DNA of 47,094 bases from Russula earlei (GCA_025769875.1 JAGFNK010000413.1:1-47094); one strand, 5' to 3'; shown: positions 31,257 to 42,589, counted from the first letter of the stretch. Translations and numbers: made by a program. Notes: a model not told the origin generated them from the letters alone.

Positions 31257-33620
31257 CTGCTACTGGAAAGGGGTGCATCAACGCCTTCCCCGCGAGGTTC
31301 TATACAGGTCTGCAATGGCATTGAGATATGAGCACTATTGGCGTTATTAAGCAGAGGGCAGACATTCCATGGGTATTGTAGGGGATAAAGCGTGGTTGGT
31401 TGACTTAGGACAAGAAGACTTTGGGTTCCTATTCGAATTTTTGAAGATGTATTTATGGACAGGGAGCATCACAGGAGCTGCAGATGCCTCCTCGGGCTCA
31501 GAAGACATCTTGGTCGGTTGCTGTCGTTCATCCTGTCCATCCCATTCAATGCCATCGGACTGTGGAATTGGCTTTCGGACGTACCTGCACAGTCTCATGC
31601 CAAATGGGTGTTCCGGTCATATTACGTTCCGCTAAAGCCGCGCCAAATCGGCCCTGCATATTAGCAAACAGATCCTTGGAAAAACTAGCCTCTTTGGGGG
31701 ACGGTTTTCTATCGGCAAAGAAGTCATTCCATTCTACACGTCTCGAAGCGCCAGCACCGAATGTGACATCGTTAGTACGCTGCCCATGTGAGGGTCCTGC
31801 GGATGCGATTGCAGGCGGCGGCAAGTTAGCTTGCCAAGTATAGAGATCAGATCTGCGGTGCGGAGACTTCTGACTGATATCAGCATCCGCCTCAGTCTTG
31901 GAAGCTGGAAGACAGGTGCTTAGATTGGATAAAGGCGTATAAAGGTCTTGTAACACATACACGCCCCTTTTCGAACCTTAGCATCTTCGGGACCGGAAGA
32001 CCAAGTGTCGATATCAGTTACAGGAATGAACACTTGGCCCTTGAGTGGGACACCAGGAGTAGAAAGCTCCTTGACGTCGCGAAGAGTAAGCCCCGCCATA
32101 ATCCCGTTTTCTGAGGAGTATTCCACGGTGCCCTCGTAGCGTTTCGCAGCCTTGGTAGTGAGGGTAATTATAGTCCCCTGATCAAATCAGCGTATGAGCG
32201 AAAGCGTCGTGAGCTTTCATAGATATCACATACGGCGAGAAGTCTGAGGGTCTGAAGCAATGAACTTTCCTTGGAGTCTGCGCGCGAATTGGTAGTGGAT
32301 GTCCTCAGACCAGACATGTTAGGATCTGCGGGGAAAGACCAGGAGTCGATGTCTGTTGAAGCGATGAAAATCTGAGTTTGCACAGGAGCGCCAGGAACGG
32401 TCAGATCCTTTGCATCACGAAGGATAACGCCTTGTTTCTGGCCATGCTTCTTGGTAGTAGAACCGATGACACCCTCAAATGTTTTGGCGTTCTTGGTAAG
32501 GAGGGTGACTGTCGTCCCCTTTTGAGTAAAAAATATAAGTATCCAACACATGATAATAGGCAAGCAATACAAAACACGTACGGTGAAACTCGATAGATAT
32601 CGTAGAATGGCTTTATGGCCGTGGCGTTGACCTCGACTGTTATAACACTCCGCTATTAACGAACTACATTCTTCCTCGTCGAGGGGAAAGTCTCCAAAAA
32701 TGTTCTCGTCCTCATCGTCATAACCGTCCTGTTCTGCAAATGTTAGACTAGCAGCTTCCGCTAAAGAGAAGCGCGCAGCGACCGCGTGATTCATGAAGTA
32801 GTCCAGATGGTCTTTCAGTGTTCCGATCTGCACCGTCGAAAGTATGTTTTGGGTTATCAGTATGGATATGGGCTCTAAACGGGACATGACCCCTTTTTGA
32901 CGCTCAATCCTTCGTTTGACCTCTTCTATCTTGTTCTGGTTCTTCTCTATAACACCCGTTTTGCCCTCCTCTTCATATAGTAACATGTCTATCCATAGAT
33001 CTTCTGCGTCAACTTGATATTGGAGTGTATCTAGGCACTCTCTTGACCACTCCTCCAGTGCAAGTTTCTCATACACTCTAGGGCCAAAATATATGATATC
33101 TTCCTTTTTAAAAGGTACGCTTTGAACTTCTTGATTTGCTGCATAGAGGGCCGAATTAGCAGGGAGTTGTGACAAGTAACGGCATGCAAAAGAGATTTCA
33201 GGACCGCCCGGGACGCGCAACCGCGGGTTGCTTCCCCAAGCGAGATAATGGCCAAAGTTCACGATATAGGGGCGGCTAGTGGAAAGAGATAAAATAAGGA
33301 ATACGTACCGTCTTGATGAGCCCCAGGTTCTCAAGAAGTGCCGCCTTATCCTTGATGTCATTGCTGGCCACCAACGTCTTGATCTCATTTCTGAGTCGTT
33401 GTAGCTTCTTTAACTGCGTCTTGAGATCTCTTTCAAGCCCATCTTCCTGTGTTATGTCCGTAGAAGCATGCATCTCATTGTAGATGCTCTCGAAGAGCCT
33501 GACACACTCGGCGACCTTAATTAACGTTCTGTCGACATTTGCTACAGCGGAAAGTGAGTATGTCATATTTGAGAGCATTAAAATCCCATGCTGCGTACGC
33601 TGTAAATTCTTCACTGACAT
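31257..33620 (-). CDS. NOT3 + double SM-ATX (ataxin-2) chimeric N-terminal module (unit 1)
   Basis: Exons: 33620-33599, 33541-33309, 33138-32582, 32518-32234, 32177-31963, 31904-31585, 31532-31257. The first three encode a CCR4-NOT subunit 3/5-like N-terminal domain: NVDRTLIKVAECVRLFESIY, LKTQLKKLQRLRNEIKT, ASNDIKDKAALLEN, then RRIERQKGVMSRLE and FGDFPLDEEE. Next are two ataxin-2/Pbp1 SM-ATX domains: GTTVTLLTKNAKTFEG...GVILRDAKDL...IFIASTDIDSW, and GTIITLTTKAAKRYEG...GLTLRDVKEL...FIPVTDIDTWSSGP. An LsmAD-like part follows (KTEADADIS, NDVTFGAGASRRVEWNDFF). Last comes the linker shared with unit 2 (QSDGIE, MSSEPEEAS, NANSAHI, EPRGEG). Exon junctions keep frame, but one-base shifts are likely near 33115 and 31350. 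No single known protein has this domain order. Confidence 0.8.
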
Positions 33621-33699
33621 GGTAGCGACTGAGGATAGTTGTTGTTTTCCAGGCGCTCTGGCGGTCCCACTTTTCACTTCAAAGCGAGCACAGGATTGA

Positions 33700-33949
33700 G
33701 GCTGTGCAAAAAGGGAGGATGTGTGGTGTGGCGGATGAAGAGAGACTCCCTATTGCTCGAATCTTATGCAAAGAGGGAGGAGTGCAAGGCAGGAGCACAT
33801 GTGCCGAGCGCTCTGAATTTCAACCATCTTTGGGTGGCTGCTAGCCAAGAGGCACAGCAAGCACCACCGCCTTACGATAATTGGTGCGCCGCTACAATTG
33901 GATTGGTCGGCTTTGTTGCTCAGTCCAAATGCCAGCTGAGAGACTATGG
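33700..33949. other. Upstream region of the NOT3/ataxin-2 chimera
   Basis: It probably holds the promoter of the divergent or minus-strand gene starting at 33620; no clear TATA box was found. Confidence 0.35.
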
Positions 33950-34260
33950 AGTCTACGACGATTCGACGAACCTCATACATACATCGTGCTTCGTGCGTGC
34001 ATCATGCTTCCTTCATAACCTTTCGATGTCCTCTTTCCAGCGACAGTTGACATGGTCTTCGCCTCATCATTCAACAGACCTACGTCTGCATCACGTTTAA
34101 GTGGCAGCTCGATAACTCCGATGTGTCCAGTTCCCGCCGCGAGATACAAAGGAGTCTGATAGTGCCACTGGCGTGCTTTCATGTTTGCGCCGCGATCGAT
34201 GTGCGCTGAGCCCTCCGGGAAGGCACTGTGCAGAGGTGTTCACCAGCTTGATGCGCTGTG
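33950..34260 (-). pseudogene. Ankyrin-repeat gene fragment
   Basis: The minus-strand frame 33973-34182 reads TPLYLAAGTGHIGVIELPLKR and DADVGLLNDEAKTM, one consensus ankyrin repeat and part of the next. Flanking codons upstream (HIDRGANMKARQ-like, then stops) are degraded. Sequence near 34235-34280 recurs at 42025-42085, suggesting a second, weaker remnant there. Such repeats often form the C-terminus of fungal NLR-like proteins, but no NACHT domain is visible. Confidence 0.6.
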
Positions 34261-34740
34261 ACTAACCCTTCAACTGATCGTCATACTGTAAGATGACCCT
34301 TGCGGCTGTGAGTGCGTGAATCGGATCGGAATCGCCTACTATCACGTGTTGTGGGTTGCAAAATACCAGAGAGTTTCAAAATGCAGTTTTATAAGAGATC
34401 GCCACCACAAATTAGCTGATCCTTGCTTGGATATATCACCAATATACTACCAAATTATGGATCACAAAAGAAATAAAGAAATATCATTGTGCTTGCTTTT
34501 CAATCTTGCTGATATTACACGGGAAGACTCAAAACTTGATTACAACAGCTCTGGATATAAGTATTTCTCAACACAACATTGTAAAAATTCATCTGTGCAT
34601 ATCACAAAAGCCTCGTGTAAAATTATAGAGAATTCAGAGGAGCAGGAGGGGAGATACAGACAAAATGGTGAAACTGCGTGACAGTGTGTACTCCGATGCC
34701 CATCGGGTTTCAAAGTCCGCCACGCTCGGCTACGCGTCGT
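34261..34740. other. AT-rich gap, no gene recognised
   Basis: Only a short non-conserved frame (34316-34681). Confidence 0.4.
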
Positions 34741-34810
34741 GTCCGTCGCGTTTTCGAGTTACAGTCATTGGCTCTACAGTACTGTAAAGCCCTCCCGTGG
34801 CGCAGGGAGC

Positions 34811-35405
34811 ATGTCTCCTAGAGGTCCTATTATCCGTGACATTGAAAAACTCATTCAAGAGGCATGCACCCAGCTTCGTGCCCAAAGGCTTGAGGCTCGC
34901 AGAAGAACAGGAGGCATTGCGGGTGGCTGAAGAGCAGAGGAAGCATGAAGTGAGAGAGCAGCGAGTGGCAAAGGAGGCAGAAAGGGATGAACAATGATGG
35001 CAGAGGGATCTGAACGCACCATTCACAGGCACGCTAACCTCAAAAACAAAGGCTGACCTTCAAGACATTGTGCAGGTCTTGGGACTCACCACAGATGGCC
35101 AGAAGAAGGATATTTTGGCATGGATAACTGCTCATTTCGATGCCAACCCCATCTTGTGTGATGATTCACATTTTGAAGGCATATTCAACTGGACAAGGAG
35201 ATGGCCTACTGTGCAAACTAAAGAGGAGACCTCAAACACAAGAGCCACCTCTGCTGGACCCTCATCTGTACCATTTTCCCTCCCTCCTCCACCGACCCCG
35301 CTCTCTTCAAACATTGTAAATATTTTCCCTCGGCATCTAATGCACCCACCACTACCATACCACCATCCTACCAGCTCTTATTCTCACCATAATATGCAGA
35401 ACTGA
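34811..35405 (+). pseudogene. SAP-like coiled-coil protein, broken
   Basis: ATG 34811 (MSPRGPIIRDIEKLIQ) leads into a charged coiled coil. A frame change near 34890 is needed to continue as LAEEQEALRVAEEQRKHEV and AKEAERDEQ. An in-frame TGA (34995-34997) follows, then WQRDLNAPFTGTL and a SAP-like helix pair (KADLQDIVQVLGL, DGQKKDILAWITAHFD). A Pro-rich tail ends at TGA 35403-35405. SAP-like motifs of this kind are common in Agaricomycete repeat-associated proteins. Two lesions make it a probable pseudogene. Confidence 0.55.
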
Positions 35406-35560
35406 TTCTCATTAAATTGCTTCCTGATGCTTATACATAATGTACATAGTTCATCTATACTAACTGGATCTTGTTGTGTTGTTGTGTTTGAACGTGGCAA
35501 TAGACACTGCTGTAGCGGAGATGCAACCGGTTGTATGAGTCAGCGTGACAATCCATGACG

Positions 35561-35754
35561 AAAGTTTTGAAACTCCCAATTTTTTGGACTTGCACAATCG
35601 GCTTCCTTCCGACACAACCACCCATCCATCTTATACTAAAGTGATGCTTCAGGGGGCTAGTTCATATATTATCACATTGATTCCAAAAGATCAATCATAA
35701 AAATATGTTGTTGATCCATTTCTATTTGTGATTTAGTAAAAGTTTTGAAACTCC
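35561..35754 (+). repeat. 17-bp direct repeats bracketing 160 bp
   Basis: AAAGTTTTGAAACTCCC at 35561-35577 and again at 35738-35754, exact. They could be ends of a small element or chance duplication. Confidence 0.6.
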
Positions 35755-35759
35755 CCACA

Positions 35760-36425
35760 CATGATAGTATCGGAATCGCCATACCAGAACACGCGCATCG
35801 TCGACACACACAGTTCCGCCACCTCGACCGCATGCGCCAACGCCATTGCCCGCCCCTCGTCCGACAAGTCGACGAACCCCAAAACGAAAGGTCAAAGAGC
35901 CTCGACCAACACCACCGCCCTCGTCGCCATCAAACGGCGTTCAGCCTCCTTTCTCATCCGTCCGACTTTTCCATTTCTTAGCTCCATTTCTTTCTCTTTT
36001 AGTTATACTTCGTAGTGACATTCTTCGACCACGTGCGCGCCCTGTTTGCCTTGTGTTTCCTTTCTCTTTTCCTTAGTTACCACCTAGAATACATGTATAT
36101 AACTTGGTCCTCGTCTTTGAGAAGGAGACACACTCTACCAAAACCGAATACCAGCAGCATCGTTAGCACCCCGTTCGAAGTGCATCACATGCGCGCGTCG
36201 TCGCTGTCTCGTTCCGCACGTGTTCGCTCTTGCGTTCGCATTCTTGTCCCACCTCTTCCTCCCTTCCTCCTTTGTCTACACTTCCTCTCGGGCGAACGAC
36301 TATTGCTCACCCATGCAGCCATCACTATTAAAATAAATATACAAGGGCCGCTGCTGGCATCAATGACAGTTTCGGGCCGCCAGGGGCGCATATGGATGGG
36401 CGCAAACACAACACGGCGCGTCCCC
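35760..36425. other. Gap, overlapping short frames
   Basis: It is CT-rich around 35940-36070. One frame has RTPKRKVKEPRP, similar to the basic motif of the 39.6-40.1 kb repeats, so a related exon may once have been here. No gene model is supported. Confidence 0.35.
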
Positions 36426-36981
36426 GGGATCAATTTGATCCCTGAATTTTTTGGCATTCCCTTTCAGGGGAAAATAAGTTCTTTTTACCCCTTTTTTACT
36501 TTGTTTCATTCAAATCAAAATCAAATCAAAAAAGTCCAGAAACCAAGAACGGGTCTTCATTCAAAATGTTCCACTCTCCTGTCCCCAACAAAAATGCACA
36601 TCCATGATTCTATTGGATGCATGCACCAAAATCAGAGCAAGCACATCAGCCAGACTGACAGGCAATGCATTATTTCTGTCAAAGTCTGATGCTCTCTCAC
36701 TATACAATACCTTTTCCATTCCAAATCAAAACCTCCTACAAATCCCCTACTCCTATTTTTTCTCCTAAATAGGTTACAAAAAGTGTACCTGTAAACATAT
36801 AAAAAGGCTCATTATTATCTCCAAATGTATTCACTGTTCTTGAAAACCTCTCACATGCACACAAAAGTTCTCTTTTGCACTCTCATTCACTCAGTTTCAT
36901 GTTCATATCCCTTTCTCTGTCTCCATGACATGTCAATGGCCTACTGGCCTGCCTTCCCAACATGTGCATTCCATTGCCTGG
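36426..36981. repeat. Left ~556-bp inverted arm
   Basis: It is the inverse of 37686-38250, from GGGATCAATTTG to GCATTCCATTGCCTGG. Confidence 0.82.
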
Positions 36982-37094
36982 TTGTCACATATTCACTAAT
37001 TAATACCTGTTGATGTCACCAGCTGATCCACATTCATACTTGCAGTCAGATAGGGGGAAAGCAAGGAGGCCAAGATGGCCAATGCTAGGAAGGA

Positions 37095-37575
37095 TGTCAC
37101 AGAACCGGTACTTTGGACTGGACCAGGCAACTGGGATAGCCTACCCAGACATACCTCATGTTTGACTCATGTTTTGTGACTCATTTAGTTAACTTGTGTT
37201 TACCATGACTCTCCCTCATGCCCAGCCCCCAATCACCTTGTACATGACTCACTGTATGGTGCAGGCACTATTTGATATAGTACCAGACTGTATATAAGCT
37301 GTCCAGTTGAAGAGAACAAGCCTTAGGCTTGTTCTCCTGTGAATATACTAGTTGAACACCTCAGAAACTGTCCCTCTCTGAACTTTCCAGCTCTCTGTCT
37401 GAAAACTCCTGTGTTGCTAAGTCCTCTGGACACAAAGACTTATCAATAGTTTCTCCATTCCATGGTACACACTAGCCTTTACTGTGTTGTCACTGAGATC
37501 CCCAAACTCTGTGAGAACTTGTTGTCTCACTTGACTCAGCTACATTTGTCTCACATGTGAACAGATTTGTCAGCG
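37095..37575 (+). mobile_element. LTR-like sequence in the element's centre
   Basis: TGTCACAGAACCGG start, TATATAAGC (about 37291), a perfect hairpin GAACAAGCC-TTA-GGCTTGTTC (37315-37335) just downstream, and an end near GTCAGCGACA. This is the layout of an LTR promoter and R region. No TSD was found, and the ends are approximate. Confidence 0.5.
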
Positions 37576-37685
37576 ACACCACCCCCAGTCGGTGACAAAG
37601 GAAGCACTCACTACAGTCAAACAACTGGAAGGGAACTCACCTTATGTGTGGGTATTTGACGATGGCTGTGGCAAAGATGCAATAC

Positions 37686-38250
37686 CCAGGCAATGGAATG
37701 CATGTGTTAGGAAGGCAGCTGGTAGGCCATTGACATGTTGTGGAGACAAAGGAAGGCATGGATGCAAAGTTGAGTAAATGAGGGAGCAAAAAAGGGGCTT
37801 TTTTGTGTGCATGTGAGAGGTTTTTGAGAACAATGAACACAACTCTTTTTTACATTTGGAGGTAATAATGAGCCTTTTTATATGTTTACAAGTATGCTAC
37901 TTAGAAGATAAAATAGGAGCAGGGTTTTTTTAGGAGGTTGATTGAAACAGACATAAAATGTAGAAGGAATTGGATAGTGAGAGAACATCAGACTTTGACA
38001 GAAATAATGCACTGCCTGTTGGTCAGCCACTTATGCACTTGCTCCAGTTTTGGTGTGTGCATCTGATGTTGTATGTATGCACATTTTTATCAGGAAAAGG
38101 AGAGTGGAACTGTTATGGAATGGAGACTGGAGTTCTTAGTTTTCAGACTCTTTCAATTTTGATCTGAATGAAACAAAGTAGAAAAGGAGTGATGAGAATT
38201 TGTTTTTTCCCTGGGGGGAATGCCAAAAATTCAGGGATCAAATTGAACCC
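37686..38250. repeat. Right ~565-bp inverted arm
   Basis: It is the inverse of 36426-36981. Confidence 0.82.
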
Positions 38251-38395
38251 AGTGATCCGTACGCGCTCCGAACCCGCCATTTGTCTTCCTTGTTCTCCAT
38301 CTCTACTCTGCCTCTGCCACCCCTCGTGACGTCTTCAGGCACAACGTTTGGCCCCTCTACGTGGGAAACCTGCGGACAAGGATAACCACAAGGAA

Positions 38396-39116
38396 ATGGC
38401 GCTGTCAGTTACTACCGAGGAGCCAGTTGGACTTGTACTTGGTCAATCTGTCTCCTCACCGCTTTACTTCATCGGTTGTAACCCCTGCCGCATGAGTGTG
38501 TGCAAAGTCCTTGCACCTTCAACGGCCTAAGCCTGTAGTCCATTGTACATTTTACATACCATACTTATACCTGTGGGACATAGCTTCGAATGACCCGACT
38601 TTTCAACGGCATATGGATTCACCCAGCAACTTACGCTCTTCGCTGATATCTAGGTCAACGTATCACATACGCACGGCCTCCGACGACGTGCAGCAATATC
38701 CTGATACTACATTCAATCAACTTCCAGGCGTGGCTGTAGGTCTTCCCTCGTCGGCTCGTCTCCAGCAGGCGGAATCTTTCTTGGGAATGTTTACTCCATA
38801 TGGAACCCCAGCAAGCCTCAGTCAGATACACACGCCACTCTCTGTTGAAAGTCAGAGTGACGGATCAGAGACGGGTCTCGTTGCCCCGGGTCCCCCTGAC
38901 CCAACTATATCATCGTCATTTGCAACGTGCGGACGCTTTCCCCTTTCTTCTCTGGGTAAGTCATTGTTCTTCCTGGCATAAGGTTACGGTCACCGATGTA
39001 ACCTGCCTCTAGCTTCCGGTAGTCAAAGCAATGTATTTCCAAGGCCACCCTTACTCACATTCTCGAGCATTGTCTCGGCCATGCCTCATTCCTCCGCCAA
39101 CGGCAGTTCCAAGTGA
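38396..39116 (+). CDS. Ser/Pro-rich protein, 5' exons of a possible regulator gene
   Basis: Exons 38396-38474, 38584-38955 and 39013-39116 splice in frame (introns 38475-38583 and 38956-39012). The product begins MALSVTTEEPVGLVLG, followed by low-complexity Ser/Thr/Pro text (ASNDPTFQRHMDSPS, GLVAPGPPDPTISSS, TFSSIVSAMPHSSANGSSK). It has no recognised domain but resembles the disordered N-terminus of a transcription factor. The third exon may instead splice onward into the 39.03-40.4 kb frames rather than stop at TGA 39114-39116; the boundary is unresolved. Confidence 0.5.
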
Positions 39117-40410
39117 TAGAGGCTGCTTCGTGTACCCTGCTTCGTATACGAACGTACGTCAACCAGCTCACACCGCGGGTTCGAAGTTGGTGCCTAAGTA
39201 CATACAACCGAGAACGTTGCCTGTGTCGCCCAATGCAGGCCTCCTTTCTCCTTCACTCCCTTTAGAACCTGCACTTTTAAGTTACACAAGGCGTTACAGC
39301 GAAGCGGACGCCCTTCACTTAAAGAATATGCAGACCGTCTTTGCGATTCCACATGCTTTTGGGGATCAGTATCAGGCCACGTCGGCTGTATATCCGCAAT
39401 TTTCCAAGCAGCCTGGTTCTCCACCGGCCCTGGCGAGTGCGTATCATCCTGCTGCTTGGTCTACGGACAAGGTACTGGAGTCGTCATCGCACTACACAAG
39501 ATGTTCCCTGGATTTCTGGATTCCGATCATGTTTTTCCCTCATCATTATCTGAACTGCAAGGCAACACGGTCAGTGGCCCGCCCTTCTTCACGGGACCAG
39601 GTTCACCTGGTCCTCCTGTCTCAGATTGCGAGCCCCGCCCTTCCTCAACAAGGCGCCGCGTCGACGACTCTACGGACGCATGAGCATCGCCGCGCTACGA
39701 AACATAAGCGTATCGACCAACCGAAAACCTTGGGAGCTACCGCGAGGCTTCGAAATCAAAGGCAAAGTAACGGAGAAAGAATGAAGACGCAGATTGCGAG
39801 TCCCGCCCTTCCTCAACGAGGCACCTCGTCGACCACTCTACAGGAACCGCATGAACATCGCCGCACCCCAAAACGTAAGCGTGTCGACCAACCGAAAGAC
39901 CCGAGAGCTACCACAAGGTTTCGAAATCAAAGGCAACGTGACGAAGTAATAATGAAGACGCAGATTGCAAGCCTCGCCCTTCCTAACAAAGGCACCTCGT
40001 CCACAAGTCTACGAGCACCTCATGAACATCGCCCCGCCCCAAAACGTAAGCGTGTCGACCAACCGAAAGACCCGAAAGCTGCCAACAGCCTTCGAAAGCA
40101 AAGGGAAACCTGACGAAAAGAAATTGGAGCGACTCTATAACCTGACTGTCCCAAGCAGCGTTGGTAAGGTTGCGAAGAAGGATCGCCTCAGTCCGAGTAC
40201 GTCCTAGCCGTTGTGGCGCTTCTAGATGATGAACGAGCGTTATCAGTTCTCCGCAATGTGCAGCTACTCATAGAGATGGTACACACTTTCACGCAACATT
40301 CAGGTCCCACATCGGACGTATCGGGTCATCAACTCAGTCTCCCACCACATCGAGACGGTAACACACATAACGAATACCCTCAACTTCCTGGAGTCGATCA
40401 TGCAGAGTAA
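39031..40410 (+). CDS. Basic tandem-repeat protein with possible HLH-like end
   Basis: The long frame 39031-40113 ends in three 56-57-residue repeats: IASPALPQ-G-STTL, HEHRR, KRKRVDQPK, RATTRFRNQRQ. After a frame change near 40110 the sequence reads DEKKLERLYNL, VPSSVGKVAKKDRLSPST, then in another frame EYVLAVVALLDDERALSVL to a TAG at 40408-40410. The last block loosely resembles a helix-loop-helix or leucine-zipper end (basic LRKQRE before it), so a DNA-binding regulator is possible. The frame changes could be short introns or lesions. It probably belongs to the same gene as 38396-39116. Confidence 0.4.
39622..40113 (+). repeat. Three tandem ~168-171-bp coding repeats
   Basis: The units start CAGATTGC(G/A)AG at 39622, 39790 and 39961. 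One frame stays open across all three, and each contains a basic cluster (KHKRIDQPK, KRKRVDQPK, KRKRVDQPK). Confidence 0.88.
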
Positions 40411-40614
40411 GTCGCATCCCTGTCCAAGGGCGGGTCTTGAGATGTGATTGCTTCATGGCCTAAACCTCCTCAGAATAGGCGGCGAACTTGAATAACAATA
40501 GTACGGACTTGCGGTACAAACGCTATTTATAGGATTTTACCAACACTGTATCGATAATGTAACTATCGCCACTCTTGACAGTATAGCAGCGGGGGTATTT
40601 GCAAGGGCTGAGTT

Positions 40615-41254
40615 TCACTCTTGGACCATATCGCTATCCGATTCGCTCTCATCGCCATCCGGTTCGCTCTCATCATAATCCAGTTCCAGTTCTTTCTCAT
40701 CGCCATCCAGTTCGGTATTTCGCAGTTCGGCGAGGCGGCGGGCGATGAGATCGTTCACACCCGCAAGTATTCTCTCGTCGTTGGCCTCATGACGTTGCCC
40801 TTGCTCGAATTCTGCCATCGTCTGAGCAAATTTGTCGTCTTGCGGTCGCATCTCCTTCGCGAGCCGTCGGACGTCTTCCTCGGTGCCAAAGGTTGTGTAT
40901 GCCCCGGGTCGTGCTTCGAGATCGGCGGCACAGACTCTCTGGCAGCGATATCGCTCCAGGGTACGGGCGCACGATTGGCGTCTGAAGCGTCTGAGTTCAA
41001 ACGTGAGCTTATATAAATTGAGAATGTTTCCAAGGGTCTTGGACTTTTTGACCGCTGCAGAGACCAAGGTTGAGAACATGGTCATGACAGAGACCTTTCT
41101 GAAAGGAACGCTTCGTACCATCATCCAACGTGTCCAGCTCCCTCATCCCCCTCGACTCAGCTTCGCGATCACGTTCGCACGTACGAAGCTCCTCATCGAG
41201 CTCCAAATGCCGCCAAGCAGCAAGGACCTCGGGAGTGATAGCATGCTGAGACAT
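40615..41254 (-). CDS. Charged coiled-coil protein with acidic tail, 199 residues
   Basis: ATG 41254 opens MSQHAITPEVLAAWRHLE. Exons 41254-41095 and 41054-40615 (40-nt GT-AG intron) give 600 nt including the stop. The sequence is helical and basic in the middle (ELRRFRRQSC, ERYRCQRVC) and then coiled coil (AKEMRPQDDKFAQTMAEFEQ). It ends in a strongly acidic tail (ELELDYDESEPDGDESESDSD). No family is recognised. The open frame across the splice and the composition suggest a real gene, perhaps a nuclear or nucleic-acid-associated protein. Confidence 0.6.
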
Positions 41255-42589
41255 GACCAAGGTTTCAGTCGATGATGATGGGGCGTGTCTATGAGGCCAG
41301 ATCGCCGCACGTCAGGTGCGGCTTTTATCTGTGCTTTCATTGGGCGAGATGCGCCGCCAGGACACGAAGCAATGTGAGCGCAATTGTGGGGCGATGCTGT
41401 GCCGAAAAAAAAAAAAAAAAGCTCCCCCAGCCCTCTGCGTGAGGGCCCCATCATGATCCGGGTTGACATGCATGCATGCCGCCATTAAATTCCTGCTACG
41501 TTCGAGTCAGTATTGTCAAAAGGGGGGGGGGGAACGGGATTCAAGATGAAGAAAGGCCAGTACCCCGGCGTACCCCCTAGCAAGAAAACAAAAAAAGGTC
41601 GTTGTTCAATATTGCTTGTTGGTGTTGGGGTGGGACGACGTCGTCAACGGCGATGCCGCATTGGCGGGCACTCCGTGCTCCATAAAATTGCCATGCCTAC
41701 GAGGGGCCCACAATTGGCTAATTGTCAACTGTCAAACATTGTTCGGGTTCGGGCTGTCCATGCAGAATTGAACTTGAACGTAACAGACCGACAATTGGAG
41801 TGGTCACCACTTGTCCCAATTTGGCAATCCTGACCTGACTCTTTCTTTTGTCTGTCTGTCAACCCGAATCCGCCGTACAAGGTGCTCAGAATTGTCGGTC
41901 ACAAAACTCATCTATATCAGCAACTTGTATTCTTTTCTCGTATGGGCTATCATAAATCAGTCCGAGGGCGCGCGGTCATCGTCCTATAGTACTGTAGTGG
42001 TATGAACATCAGCAAGGGGATCTCCTCCAAGTCTTGATGCGTTGTGACTAACGCTTCAACTGCTCGTCATCTTACCATCATCATCGACCCCAATGCTGCA
42101 TAAATTACACAAGGGCTGCTGCTGGCGTTGATGTCACTGGCTAGTCCACCTTCATACTTGCGGTCCGATAAGGCATCTGCGCTTGAGGTTGTCGAGGTTG
42201 CCGAGAATGATGATCATACCATCGCCATGGCGATAGCCGCTGTCCTCCACCCAGGATGGTAGGATTCGCCTCGCAGACCGGAATGAGGCAGTCCAGTCAA
42301 TCTCGATGAGTGGCCACGACGCGAATGTGGTGTACATGGACTGCAGGTGGAAAAGAAAAGACGACAGAACCTATGAGGTTCATCACGATGACAGTGCCAG
42401 ACAGTCATGCGTTCAAGAACGTCCCCTCTGTCTTGGGTGTGTTCTGCATCGCAGATTTTAGTACATATGAGAGCTCGGGCGGGTGACTGTCATGATCAAT
42501 GAAGCGATTCATTCAGTAAACCAGAAGTGGGAATAATTTACAGATAAGGATGACAGATCGGGTGAACTAGTCCCCTACATCCATCCCCG
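41255..42589. other. Gap with homopolymers, no gene recognised
   Basis: It holds an A17 run (41404-41420), a G11 run (41522-41532) and a weak repeat of the ankyrin flank (about 42025-42085). A minus frame at 42152-42337 (FRSARRILPSWVEDSGYRHGDG) looks protein-like but has no recognised relative in the window. Confidence 0.4.

Larger units (their letters stand above)
36426..38250. mobile_element. 1.8-kb element with ~560-bp inverted repeats
   Basis: Left arm 36426-36981 and right arm 37686-38250 are inverted copies (GGGATCAATTTGATCCCTGAATT at the left end, the inverse of TTCAGGGATCAAATTGAACCC at the right). Landmarks CATTCCCTT, TACTTTGTTTCATTCA and GCATTCCATTGCCTGG are shared. No transposase is present. 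The ~700-bp centre holds an LTR. No target-site duplication could be identified. It is a fold-back element or a large MITE-like element. Confidence 0.8.

Noticed and set aside
36015..36689. 224-codon plus-strand frame crossing into the fold-back element
   Set aside because: It spans the element boundary at 36426 and has no motif, so it is a chance frame.
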